NCBI GenBank assembly: GCA_030628905.1
Contig: DAOVQB010000008.1
Coordinates: 1-55,571, forward strand
Direction: 5' to 3'
Source of the DNA: DAOVQB01 sp023128935
GTDB lineage: Bacteria; Eisenbacteria; RBG-16-71-46; CAIMUX01; WJJG01
DNA length: 55,571 bases
The first letter of the stretch is position 1, and each line of letters opens with the position of its first letter. The notes beneath the pieces were generated by a model. The model saw only the letters and a list, made by a program, of their open reading frames with translations. It did not search any database and was not told where the DNA came from. The translations under genes were made by a program, and so were the position numbers. Of the stretch, positions 42,208-51,031 are shown piece after piece.

Positions 42208-45200
42208 TCACCGCAGGTATAGCATCTTCTTGGTAACAGACTGTTCAGCGGCCTTTCGCGACGAGAGCGAAACACTCAGTCGGCAGAAATAGACGCCGCC
42301 GGGCAGGCTCCTGCCTTGCGGATCGCTGGCAGACCAGGCAATGCTGTATTCACCCGCGGTCTTCTCCTCATCAACTAGTGTGCATACAACCCGCCCCAGC
42401 AGGTTGTAGATGTTGATTGTGACCCGACAGGTGCTGGGTACGCAATAGCGGATCGTTGTCGATGGATTGAAGGGGTTGGGGTGGTTTTGCCACAGTGCAA
42501 GTCGACTAGCAGGTCCGATCGACGGCACTTCGCTCACGGGTGGATTTGCCCCAGCATTGAAGTTCTGCACAACCTCATCCTGATCGAGGGCACGATCGAA
42601 GATAGCCACCAGGTGAAGCTCTCCCAGCCAAGTGCGGTCAAGCGTGAGCTCGTTGGCCAATGCGAAGCGATAGTCGGTGTCCCAGTTGGAGAAATCGCCG
42701 CCGATGGTGCCGCTAGCGCATGCAACAGTATCGATGTAAATGCACCGCTCTCCGGTGGCCTTGCGTGTGTAGACGACATGGGCTAGCTCGGTCGTCACTG
42801 TCCCGGCTGGACTGGAGATGGAGGGGATGCCGTTGTTTGTGGTTTCCGTTGTGCGCAAGCGGACTTCATAGGCGGTGGACGATTGCCCAAGCGTGAAGTT
42901 GCGCACGGACGGACTGGCAGACAAGGTCACGATCCGAGCCGGGCCGCTCTGGGTTGTGTTCGCGGGCTTGATCCAAGCCTCGATGGTGATCTCGTTTGTT
43001 GTCATGCACGCGTCTATGATCTTTGTGGCTGCTTCGGAGGACTGAACGATGGTATTAGCGGTGATCCCGAGCCCGCCGGGGAACCAGACGGCGGCACCTG
43101 GGTCGGCCAGTGTGAGGTCGAGCGGATCGCCCACGGCGGATATGTCATGGACCACCGTGCCTTCGCCTTCCTCGAAATCGTAGAGCACCACCAAGCCATC
43201 TATCACGCGGGGGAAGAATGCAAACTGAGCCTGGGAATTGGGTGCGATCGCGTTACCGGCCTGAGAGCAGTCTTTGACATTATTGACAGTCAGTGTGTAT
43301 GTGATCCCCTGGGAAACGGTGGTGGTCGTCAGTGTGACTGTGATCGAGTCGGCTTCGAGGACTGCGTTGGATACGAGGATCTCGTGATCGATATCATAGT
43401 TCGCCGCCGTTTGGGCAGAGATCTCCTCCACGGGTTCACTGAAGACGATACTCACGATGTTCGGATCGCCAGCGGCGGTGACTGACATAATCGTGGGTGG
43501 CGTTGTGTCCGCCAGCGTAGTTGCACTGTCCGGATCGCTGGGAGGGCCTTCGAAGCCCACGCCATTGACAGCTGAAACTCGGTAGGTGTACTCCGTAAGC
43601 TCTCTCAATCCCGTATCGCTGTGTGAAGTATGGGATGCGGGCACGGATGCGACGTGCTCACCATCGCGATAGATCTTGTACTCCAGAATGCCTGACTCCG
43701 GGTCATCCGCTTCAGTCCATGTCAGATCGATCTGCGTGTCACTGATTGGCATAGCTTGCAAGTTTGCCGGGGCTGTGGGAGGCGTCTCATCCGGAACACC
43801 GCCCGGGATCACAAGATAGAGCGCGGCCTCGTCCCCCATGCCGCCAGGCTTCGGAAACGACTGCTCGCCTTCATCGAGAGTTTGGGTGCCTTCATTGTAC
43901 CAGTTCCCCGTAACAGGATCGTACCAGCGGACGGCATAGGTCCCGGCCATTACGGACAGGGCTAAACTCCCGCCGGCATCTGCATAGGCGATGTAGGTTT
44001 CGGCAGGAGCGGCCAGCACGTAGTCCGTATTGCCTCTGGCCAGTTCGTCATGCGGCGACATCTTGTGAAATCGCGTCACCTCCATGAAGCGCACGAGCCG
44101 GCCGCAGATCTGCAAGTCGCTCAGGGGCGTACTATCGATGTCCATTCCGAGAATCATTGAGTACCCACCGCCCAGCGCTATGGCCCAGATCTTCTTGCGG
44201 AGGGTTTCGCCGCTGCCCGCGCCGGAGAACTCGGACATGTTGATATTCACCAGGCCACCGACGTCGTTCCAGGCAGCAAGCGTGCCTGTGTGCAGCTCCT
44301 GAGCCGAGCCGACATTGAACTGCACGGCAAACTCATGAAGGTGCGGACTTCCGTTGAAATCAAAGGAGGTACCACTGAGTTGATGGATGGCGACCGGATG
44401 CTCATGCTCATCCATCATGCGAATCCGCTCGGCGATCCGCTCGGCCCGCGTCTGCGACAGCGACTCGGAGTACTCTTCTTTAACACACCAGATCAACAGC
44501 TTATGGTGCTTGAATCTGTTGACAATCGTATCGAGGAAGTTCTGCTCGGCTGCGCCAAGCTCATCGCCGGTGTCCCACAGCGGGTGGTTGATGCATCCTG
44601 CATCGTCATAGAAGAAGAAGAACGTGACGATGCCGCTATTTTCCATCGCCGTGAACCAGGTTTCCCACTGGTCAAGAATATCGTCATCGAGAGGATTGGC
44701 CGGATCGCTGTCGATAAAGGGGTTCTCAGTCGGTTCTCCATCGCCTCCGTGCGAGCGTGCTGCCATTAGATAGATGCAGTTGGCGCCGGTTCCGGACAGC
44801 TTGTCGATTAGGTCCATCTGATCGCCATCGCGTGTGCCGTCGGGATTTCTTGTGCCACGGTAGAGGAAACCCTCAGGGTCGCCGGGGCCGGACATGTAGA
44901 ACGGTCCACCATCGTGATACTTGAACCAGGCGGGGTGCGCCTGATCGACGACGATTTGCCCCGGCAATGGAGCGGGGTTTGACACAACAGCATCTACGAG
45001 GATGGCAAGGGCCTCGTTGATCTGAGCCGAGCTATGCAGATCGGCGTTGTTCCAACTAAGGACGATGCCGAGGCTCGGGATAACAACCATCGCACGCGGT
45101 CCGCCGTGGCCAAAGGCGCCATAGGTATCCTCGGGCGCATCTGGCCAATGGCGCTGTCCTCCACCATCGACGCCGTTGATCCACCACAGAAAGCTGTAGC

Positions 45201-46047
45201 TACCCCCATGGGGGCATTGGTTGTTGCCCCCACCCAAGGAGCGCTGACCGGGGATCATCTCCGCCGGATCTCCTGTAGTCCGGGGGATCGAGTTGGGCAG
45301 CGGGCTTGTGACGGCCATGGCCGCATGCTGCTGGTCGATGAGTTGCGTCCCGTTCCAGTTGCCCTGGTGGACGTAGAGCAGTCCGAAGCGGCAGAAATCG
45401 CGCACGGAGATGCCCAAGCGGCCTGGCCGATCGCCAATCCCGAAAGCCAGAAAGGTCGGATTGTCCTGGCACTGCAAAGCGTCGGTAAGCCCGGGATGCA
45501 GGACATCGTCATCCATGGTTGCCCAGGTTGTGCCATAGACGTTGAGGAAGAGGGTATCGAAGAATAGCGCGATTTGGTAGTCACTGTAATCGAACGCCTC
45601 GCCCGGCGGCTCCACAACTCCGTAGCAGGAGATCTGGTTTGCCATGTGACGCCAGGTGATGTTGCGGTCTTTGTAGCCGAGACTTGGGTTCAGATCCCAC
45701 AACCCCGGCTCGAAGTCAACCACGAGACTATCGAGATCCGGCAGCAGGTTTTCCTCGATCGCCCTGAACAGAAAATTCGCATACCAAGGTTTACAGGCAG
45801 AGGCAACGTCGGAGCGCTGGCTCTGACTACCCCAGGTATGGACCATGTAACCGTAGCGTGTGACACAGCCGCGCCCGCCGGTGAAGTTGCTGAAATCCTG
45901 CAGCCTGTCAGCGTCTAAGCCGACGTCAGCCGGGGACCGGAACTCCCATTCAGCGCCTGGAAATACATCGTCGGCGCGTAGGCCCTGCGCACTGAAGGCC
46001 AACAGGATAGCGAGTACTCCAAGGAGGCGTTTGCTTGATCTCATCAT
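42208..46047 (-). CDS. Secreted multidomain protein: serine-hydrolase fused to glycosidase-like domain
   Basis: A 1279-residue exported protein. After a signal peptide (1-25) comes a beta-lactamase/esterase-fold domain (about 30-345) with SxxK as SACK, YSD in place of YxN and HGG in GAFGHGGPRAM. Next is a TIM-barrel-like glycoside-hydrolase domain of the DUF4038/collagen-binding-associated type (about 365-650; WFKYHDGGPFYMSGPGD, LIWCVKEEYSES), and a collagen-binding-2-like strand set (YIAYADAGGSLALSV, WYDPVTGNW). It continues with fibronectin type III (PPTAPANLQA), an SbsA-like Ig domain (IVFSEPVEEISAQTAANYDI), a LamG-like domain (WIKPANTTQ) and a terminal FlgD/T9SS-like sorting domain (NHPNPFNPSTTIRY to MLYLR). 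Start ATG with GGAAG upstream. Likely surface-bound, acting on glycans or esters. The pairing of the first two domains is unusual. Confidence 0.8.
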   Translation of the reverse strand: MMRSSKRLLGVLAILLAFSAQGLRADDVFPGAEWEFRSPADVGLDADRLQDFSNFTGGRGCVTRYGYMVHTWGSQSQRSDVASACKPWYANFLFRAIEENLLPDLDSLVVDFEPGLWDLNPSLGYKDRNITWRHMANQISCYGVVEPPGEAFDYSDYQIALFFDTLFLNVYGTTWATMDDDVLHPGLTDALQCQDNPTFLAFGIGDRPGRLGISVRDFCRFGLLYVHQGNWNGTQLIDQQHAAMAVTSPLPNSIPRTTGDPAEMIPGQRSLGGGNNQCPHGGSYSFLWWINGVDGGGQRHWPDAPEDTYGAFGHGGPRAMVVIPSLGIVLSWNNADLHSSAQINEALAILVDAVVSNPAPLPGQIVVDQAHPAWFKYHDGGPFYMSGPGDPEGFLYRGTRNPDGTRDGDQMDLIDKLSGTGANCIYLMAARSHGGDGEPTENPFIDSDPANPLDDDILDQWETWFTAMENSGIVTFFFFYDDAGCINHPLWDTGDELGAAEQNFLDTIVNRFKHHKLLIWCVKEEYSESLSQTRAERIAERIRMMDEHEHPVAIHQLSGTSFDFNGSPHLHEFAVQFNVGSAQELHTGTLAAWNDVGGLVNINMSEFSGAGSGETLRKKIWAIALGGGYSMILGMDIDSTPLSDLQICGRLVRFMEVTRFHKMSPHDELARGNTDYVLAAPAETYIAYADAGGSLALSVMAGTYAVRWYDPVTGNWYNEGTQTLDEGEQSFPKPGGMGDEAALYLVIPGGVPDETPPTAPANLQAMPISDTQIDLTWTEADDPESGILEYKIYRDGEHVASVPASHTSHSDTGLRELTEYTYRVSAVNGVGFEGPPSDPDSATTLADTTPPTIMSVTAAGDPNIVSIVFSEPVEEISAQTAANYDIDHEILVSNAVLEADSITVTLTTTTVSQGITYTLTVNNVKDCSQAGNAIAPNSQAQFAFFPRVIDGLVVLYDFEEGEGTVVHDISAVGDPLDLTLADPGAAVWFPGGLGITANTIVQSSEAATKIIDACMTTNEITIEAWIKPANTTQSGPARIVTLSASPSVRNFTLGQSSTAYEVRLRTTETTNNGIPSISSPAGTVTTELAHVVYTRKATGERCIYIDTVACASGTIGGDFSNWDTDYRFALANELTLDRTWLGELHLVAIFDRALDQDEVVQNFNAGANPPVSEVPSIGPASRLALWQNHPNPFNPSTTIRYCVPSTCRVTINIYNLLGRVVCTLVDEEKTAGEYSIAWSASDPQGRSLPGGVYFCRLSVSLSSRKAAEQSVTKKMLYLR

Positions 46048-46266
46048 GGCTGCTTCCCCCTGCGCATAATATGTCCTGTACCTGGTGTACCGGGGATTTT
46101 ATGCATTATTGCCCGAATACGCGGAACCTTCAAGGATCATCGTGAGGTTCCATTACGCAAATCATCATGCAGGATGGTTGAGGATGGGTGGAAATGTGCA
46201 GGGTGTGGAAGCGCTCGCGCTAAAGACCGTGATCTGTGGTGCCGATGTTCGCTCTGAGGAGTGGCT

Positions 46267-47418
46267 ATGGATCGAGAGTGTCCAAAGTGCGGCTATCGAC
46301 GCAAGCCAGATGACGTTGCGCCGGAATATGAGTGCCCGCGCTGCGGCATTGTGTATGATAAATATCTCCGTTTACAGGAGAAGCAGGTTCCCAGATACGC
46401 TCCAGATCGATGCGCAACAGCTAGTGGAAGTGACCGGGCGCACAAGGGGCGCGGTTTGAGCGTCGTAGTTGTTGCCGCGACCCTCGTGGTCATAGCGGTG
46501 ATCGCGCTGCCGAGTGTCCGTCAGCGATTGCATAGTGCCTCAGACGGCGCGGGTTCAATGTACGCTGCGGCCGAGTTCGCTTACGATGTGCGCGGCACTT
46601 ACCATGGCCGGGTTGTGAAGCAAATCCCTGTATCCGAACGGGGTTTCTACGCGGCTGAATATGAAGTCACCTTCAGTGTGGGCGAGAACTACTGCATCGA
46701 GCAAATCACATGGACGCACGAGCACTTCTTGATAAAGCACAGCAAAGTTACCTGCACGTATCCAGCCACCTTCGAGTACCTGGGTCAGATTCGAAGGAGC
46801 TATCGTGAGCGGTTCTCCCCTTGGCTGAATGAGGATTACACTCTGATTCGACGTAAGGGCAACAACCTGACGATTCGTTCCAGTTACCCAGGCAGCCCTG
46901 TCCCTGAATTCGAGCTTGACTGGGATGCTGTACAGCTGGATGCGGCCCCCGTGCTGGAGGGCAATGGGGAGCTGGTGCTTTCGGACGACGGCAAATCGCT
47001 TGTGGCTCGGGTCCGAGCATGCATTCCGGCGCTGGGGTTGGTTGAGATTCCGGCAGAGTCAATCCGATTCAGACTGGCCCGGTCGACTGCTGTGGAGCAG
47101 ATACCAGGCTCCTATGAGAACAATATCATGCAGATTGTCCGGGCTAGGAACATCGATTGCAGTGATATCCGGCTATCGCGCTATCCCTCCGGACTGTTGA
47201 TATCCGCTGAGTATGTTAACATGGAGTTCAATGACGCCAGGGTTGACATAGAAGCGACAGCTGACAGTCGCTTTCAGTTGACCTTCGCGCGGGCGTTATC
47301 TCTGGAGGCAGAGATTATCTTCCATGATGATGGCAGCAAGCAGGTGCGCATCCCAGACCGGGAGACCGAATTCGAAGTGGAGCGCGTCGATCCTGCTTCC
47401 CAGGCCTGGGCTTCCTGA
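46267..47418 (+). CDS. Zinc-ribbon membrane protein with extracytoplasmic domain
   Basis: A 383-residue protein of unknown function. The N terminus has a zinc ribbon of two CxxC pairs, CPKCGYRRKPDDVAPEYECP, then RCG and VYDKY, in the cytosol. A single TM helix follows (about residues 64-83, LSVVVVAATLVVIAVIALP), then about 290 residues outside, rich in beta-strands with a few Cys (NYCIEQITWTHEHF, KVTCTYPATFEYLG). The ATG at 46267 has GAGGAG 5-6 bases upstream. A GTG two codons earlier is possible. It is divergent from the big secreted protein. The ribbon-TM layout is common in bacterial proteins that link cytosolic sensing to an envelope domain. No enzyme motif is visible. Confidence 0.75.
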   Translation: MDRECPKCGYRRKPDDVAPEYECPRCGIVYDKYLRLQEKQVPRYAPDRCATASGSDRAHKGRGLSVVVVAATLVVIAVIALPSVRQRLHSASDGAGSMYAAAEFAYDVRGTYHGRVVKQIPVSERGFYAAEYEVTFSVGENYCIEQITWTHEHFLIKHSKVTCTYPATFEYLGQIRRSYRERFSPWLNEDYTLIRRKGNNLTIRSSYPGSPVPEFELDWDAVQLDAAPVLEGNGELVLSDDGKSLVARVRACIPALGLVEIPAESIRFRLARSTAVEQIPGSYENNIMQIVRARNIDCSDIRLSRYPSGLLISAEYVNMEFNDARVDIEATADSRFQLTFARALSLEAEIIFHDDGSKQVRIPDRETEFEVERVDPASQAWAS

Positions 47419-47692
47419 TTGCAAGGGGCCTGTGAACCTGCCTTCCTAACCCACGGATGCTGTCCAACGTCCTGTTGCCTCCCCGGGGCGGCCCCCATTG
47501 TTAAAGACCAGCAAGGCGAGCATGGTGGCGAAATTGAGAGCGTTCTGCCAGAGCGGGCGCTCATTCGGCGGTCCCGGTAGCGCGTGGACTGGGGGTGCTC
47601 GAGCCATGTGTGTTTGGGCGACATCGCGGCGGCAATCTGCTATGCTAATGGGGTGCTCAGTCATCCTGAGTCCACCAGAAAGGAGCCCTGGA

Positions 47693-49924
47693 ATGAAATT
47701 ATGCATGCTGGCCTTCCTGTTATTGTTTTTACTCATTCCTCAGGTTCATGCCGTAGACTTGCTGACCAACGGGGATTTCGAGGAACCTCTTAGCGTCGGC
47801 TGGGAGGAAATGACCCTAGGTTCTAACACAGTCATAAATCGAGCCACCCACTACAATCCGGACCCCGACTATGAGGCGTATGCCTACAAGGGGACGGGAG
47901 ATGGCTATGCCAGGCTTAGCCAGACCGTCGACATTGCGGGGACGGACGTCGCTTTCGCTGCCAGCGCGAAGATCTCTGCCAGTGCTACCTCGACCGCTTG
48001 GGCAGTGGCATCACTGGTGATTTCCTATAGGGATGAAGGTGGTGAGATGCTAGGGGAAACGAGCATCTGCGTCCGGACGCAGCACTGCATGTGGACAAAT
48101 ACCCCAACGTTCCACATGATTGATGCAGTGCCTGGCGAATGGACGGACTATGCCGTCAACGTTGACGAGGAGCTAGCTAATCTCCCTGGTGTCAATCCAA
48201 CCCATGTCAAGCAGATCCAGGTTTCTCTCTACGCTTTCGTAGACCACTGCTGAGGTGGAACCGAGACGGCGGAGGTCTCCGCCGATGATATCTCGTTGGA
48301 GTTCGACCTGGATCGCGTGTACCTGACGTTGGATGGAGTGACAATCGATGATGACATGCTTGGCGCCTCCTATGGCGACGGCGATGGCGTGATCGAGTTT
48401 GACGAAACGATTGAACTGACGCTTGCACTGCACAACCTGGGCCATGTGGATGCCTACGACGTAACCGCCGGGATCACGACCGGATCGAGCTTTGTTGGCC
48501 TATGCGTGAGTGAAGTCTCCTTTGGCGACATCCTGTCCGGGGAGACGGTCGCCAGTGACGAGCCCTTCGTTTTCCATGTAACGCGCGATGTGCCCAACGG
48601 TGACGTCATTGCCTTCACGGTTGAGATTAGCGAGGAGCCCGGGCTGTTGGGTCTTGACTTCGAGGTCCTGGCCCCCATGTATCATGTGGGCATTGTCGAC
48701 ATCGACGATACGGGTGGTGGCAATGGCAACGGTATTCCTGACCCGGGAGAGACAGTCGAGATCACCCTAATGGTCAGCAATGTCGGTGGTACGGATTCCC
48801 CTGATCTGGAGGCAGTACTGGGTACAGCTTCGGACTTCTTCATCCCCGATGGGACTCCGCATCCCTTGGGCGTTCTGGCGGTCGGGCAGAGCGTGACTCC
48901 CGGTGCCTTCACGGTTGAAGTTTCCGCCGCCTGTCCCCCGATCTACACGCATAACCTGCGCCTCGTTCTGAGCGGGCCGAACCACTACTGTGCACCGGTT
49001 CCATTCATTTTCTCCGTTGGCGAGATCTTCGCCGACGACATGGAGGAGGGCACCGCCTTCTGGACCCACTATGCTGGGCAGGGGAGCTGGCTTGACGAAT
49101 GGCATCTAGAGACGCATCGCAATCATACCCCAGGTGGGGAGTCTAGTTGGAAGTGCGGCGGTGCGGGGTCAGTGCCCTATACAACTCTCCTCTACTCCAT
49201 CCTGCAGACGATCGAGTTTGACCTGCCTGCGGGTTGCCACTTGAGGTTCTGGCACTGGATTGACGCGGAAACGAGCGTGACCTACCCGGACTACTGCTAC
49301 GACGGGGGGCTGATGGAGATTACGCTTGAAGGCGGGTGGAGTTGGCTGCCGCTCACGCCGGAGGGTGGTTATCCCTACTTGATCCGGGACGGCGCAACGC
49401 CCGGGCCGTTTGCTGCGGAGACCCCGGTCTGGTCAGGTCAGCAGGGCTGGACGGAGGTGATTGTAGATCTCTCTGCCTACGAGGGGCCTATCATGCTGCG
49501 CTGGGCCTTTGGCAGCGATGGCGCCGACGTGAGGGAGGGCTGGTACATCGACGATGTGCGCATCTGCATGACGCCACCCGCGGCGGTTGAGCCGGGCAGT
49601 GATGATGCGCAAGTGATCATCCGCCCGCTGCTTTTCCCCGCCTGCCCGAATCCAGTGACGATGAACAGCGCGGCCGGCTGTGGTGCTTCTGATGTGGTCC
49701 TACGCTTCGCATTGCCCGAACCTGCTGAGGGAAAGCTCATGCTGTTTGACACGAGCGGGCGCCTGATCCGGGTCCTGGCTTCAGGTACGTTCGAGCCAGG
49801 ACAGCATCAAATCACCTGGAATGGCCGGAATGCGGCGGGTCGCCAGGTAAATGCGGGCGGCTATTTCTACCGCCTTTCAGTTAATGGAGCGAGCCAAACG
49901 CAAAGGCTAATCGTTGTCAGATAG
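47693..49924 (+). pseudogene. Secreted multidomain protein interrupted by one in-frame TGA
   Basis: A 743-codon frame with a signal peptide (MKLCMLAFLLLFLLIPQVHA) and AAAGGAG 9 bases before the ATG. The first part is a carbohydrate-binding-like jelly roll (LLTNGDFEEPLSVGWEE). TGA at 48251-48253 splits AFVDHC-stop-GGTETAEVSADD, yet the same frame continues without break. It goes on through CARDB-like domains (YGDGDGVIEFDETIELTLAL; NGIPDPGETVEITLMVSN), an immune-inhibitor-A/MAM-like domain (DMEEGTAFWTHY, GWYIDDVRI) and a FlgD-like sorting domain (ACPNPV, LMLFDTSGRLIRVL, GGYFYRLSVNG, QRLIVVR). Without read-through only a 186-residue fragment would be secreted, lacking the sorting domain. Confidence 0.8.
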
Positions 49925-50000
49925 TATCATATGACCCCAGGAGGGGATAGAAGGGACCGAGCCAGGGGATAGAAGGGACTGAGCCAGGGTTGAATGATAC
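49924..50000 (+). repeat. 22-bp tandem duplication inside an inverted repeat
   Basis: GTATCAT at 49924-49930 and ATGATAC at 49994-50000 flank two copies of AGGGGATAGAAGGGACCGAG plus CC (49942-49963 and 49964-49985, one mismatch). A small CCCC-AGGA-GGGG hairpin lies at 49935-49946. The structure sits between the secreted protein stop and the nucleotidyltransferase and could be a transcription end or a small repeat element. Confidence 0.7.
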
Positions 50001-50060
50001 GAACTTGCGATAAGTATTACTTCTGACTGGGGTGTCTTTTGAACCGATGGAGGCAAGTGA

Positions 50061-51005
50061 GTGAGTTCTCAGGCGAGTGGTAGTAGCGCTGTCCCGGGGG
50101 CTCATCTGGTCGTAATGGCGGCCGGACTGGGAAGCCGGTATGGCGGGTTGAAACAGATGGACCCGATCGGTCCCTCCGGTGAGATCATTTTCGATTACAC
50201 AGTATACGATGCATTACGGGCGGGATTTACGAAGGTCGTGTTCATCTTGCGCAGGGAGATAGAAGAGGCCTTCAGGGAAAAGGTGGGCCGATCCGTAGAG
50301 AAGCGCATCGATACGGCCTATGTTCTCCAAAGCCTTAATGATCTGCCTGCGGGATTTCAGCGTCCGCCCGATAGGACGAAGCCCTGGGGCACCGCTCATG
50401 CTGTCTTCTGCGCGAGGAGCTGCGTGGATGTTCCTTTTGCCGCGGTCAATGCGGACGACTTCTACGGTGCTGGCGCCTTCAGGATTCTCCGTGATCATCT
50501 GGTCAAGGCGTCAGATCATCGCGGTGTCGGCGATTACTGCATGGTCGGCTACGCGCTAACCAACACGCTCAGCGCACATGGTCACGTGGCGCGCGGCGTC
50601 TGTAGTATCACCGGGGAAGGGTTCCTCTCGGCCGTCGTTGAGCGATCCCGGATTCAAAAATTCCCGACCAGAATCAAGTATGCCGAAGCCGGGGGCAAGT
50701 GGACGAGCATTCCTGCAAGCAGCGTGGTTTCGATGAACATTTGGGGCTTCACGCCCTCTTTCTTTGCACACCTTGAAGAAGGCTTCCAGGCATTCCTTGA
50801 GGAGAACATTGCCGATGTGAAGGGGGAGTTCTACCTCCCGACGATCGTCAACACACTCATCCAGAAAAAACAGGCGAATGTGAAGGTGCTGACTACAGAC
50901 GAGCACTGGTTCGGGGTCACATACAAGGAGGACAAGCTCGCAGCAAAGCAGGCGATCCTAGAACGCGTCCGCCTGGGGCTCTACCCAGAACAGCTCTGGG
51001 GTTGA
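50061..51005 (+). CDS. Sugar nucleotidyltransferase
   Basis: A 314-residue protein of the NTP-transferase family, which joins a sugar phosphate to a nucleoside triphosphate. The nucleotide-binding loop is MAAGLGSRYGGLKQMDPIGP near the N terminus. KPWGTAHAVFCAR is the base- and sugar-binding turn and AVNADDFYGAGAF the metal-binding Asp block. The C-terminal part has GEFYLPTIVNTLIQ. The start is GTG 50061 with GGAGG 7 bases upstream. Substrate specificity cannot be told. Neighbours do not form a polysaccharide operon, so its pathway is open. It converges with the repeat lipoprotein gene, leaving 26 bases between stops. Confidence 0.85.
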   Translation: MSSQASGSSAVPGAHLVVMAAGLGSRYGGLKQMDPIGPSGEIIFDYTVYDALRAGFTKVVFILRREIEEAFREKVGRSVEKRIDTAYVLQSLNDLPAGFQRPPDRTKPWGTAHAVFCARSCVDVPFAAVNADDFYGAGAFRILRDHLVKASDHRGVGDYCMVGYALTNTLSAHGHVARGVCSITGEGFLSAVVERSRIQKFPTRIKYAEAGGKWTSIPASSVVSMNIWGFTPSFFAHLEEGFQAFLEENIADVKGEFYLPTIVNTLIQKKQANVKVLTTDEHWFGVTYKEDKLAAKQAILERVRLGLYPEQLWG

Positions 51006-51031
51006 CCGCCCCCTCCATTTCTCTACGCAAT

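Noticed and set aside
47446..47736. Minus-strand open frame with a hydrophobic stretch before the secreted protein gene
   Set aside because: It overlaps the start and ribosome site of the secreted-protein gene, and its composition is irregular.
2465..48253. UGA reassigned to Trp or Gly
   Set aside because: Several in-frame TGA codons occur, but intact conserved genes (asd, fetA, tricorn protease, antitoxin) end properly at TGA, and the candidate amino acids differ between sites (Gly in the maturase, Trp in the PAS domain).
48251..48300. Selenocysteine at the TGC-TGA in the secreted protein
   Set aside because: No obvious SECIS-like hairpin with a suitable loop was recognised just downstream, and the protein is a structural adhesin-like one rather than a redox enzyme.
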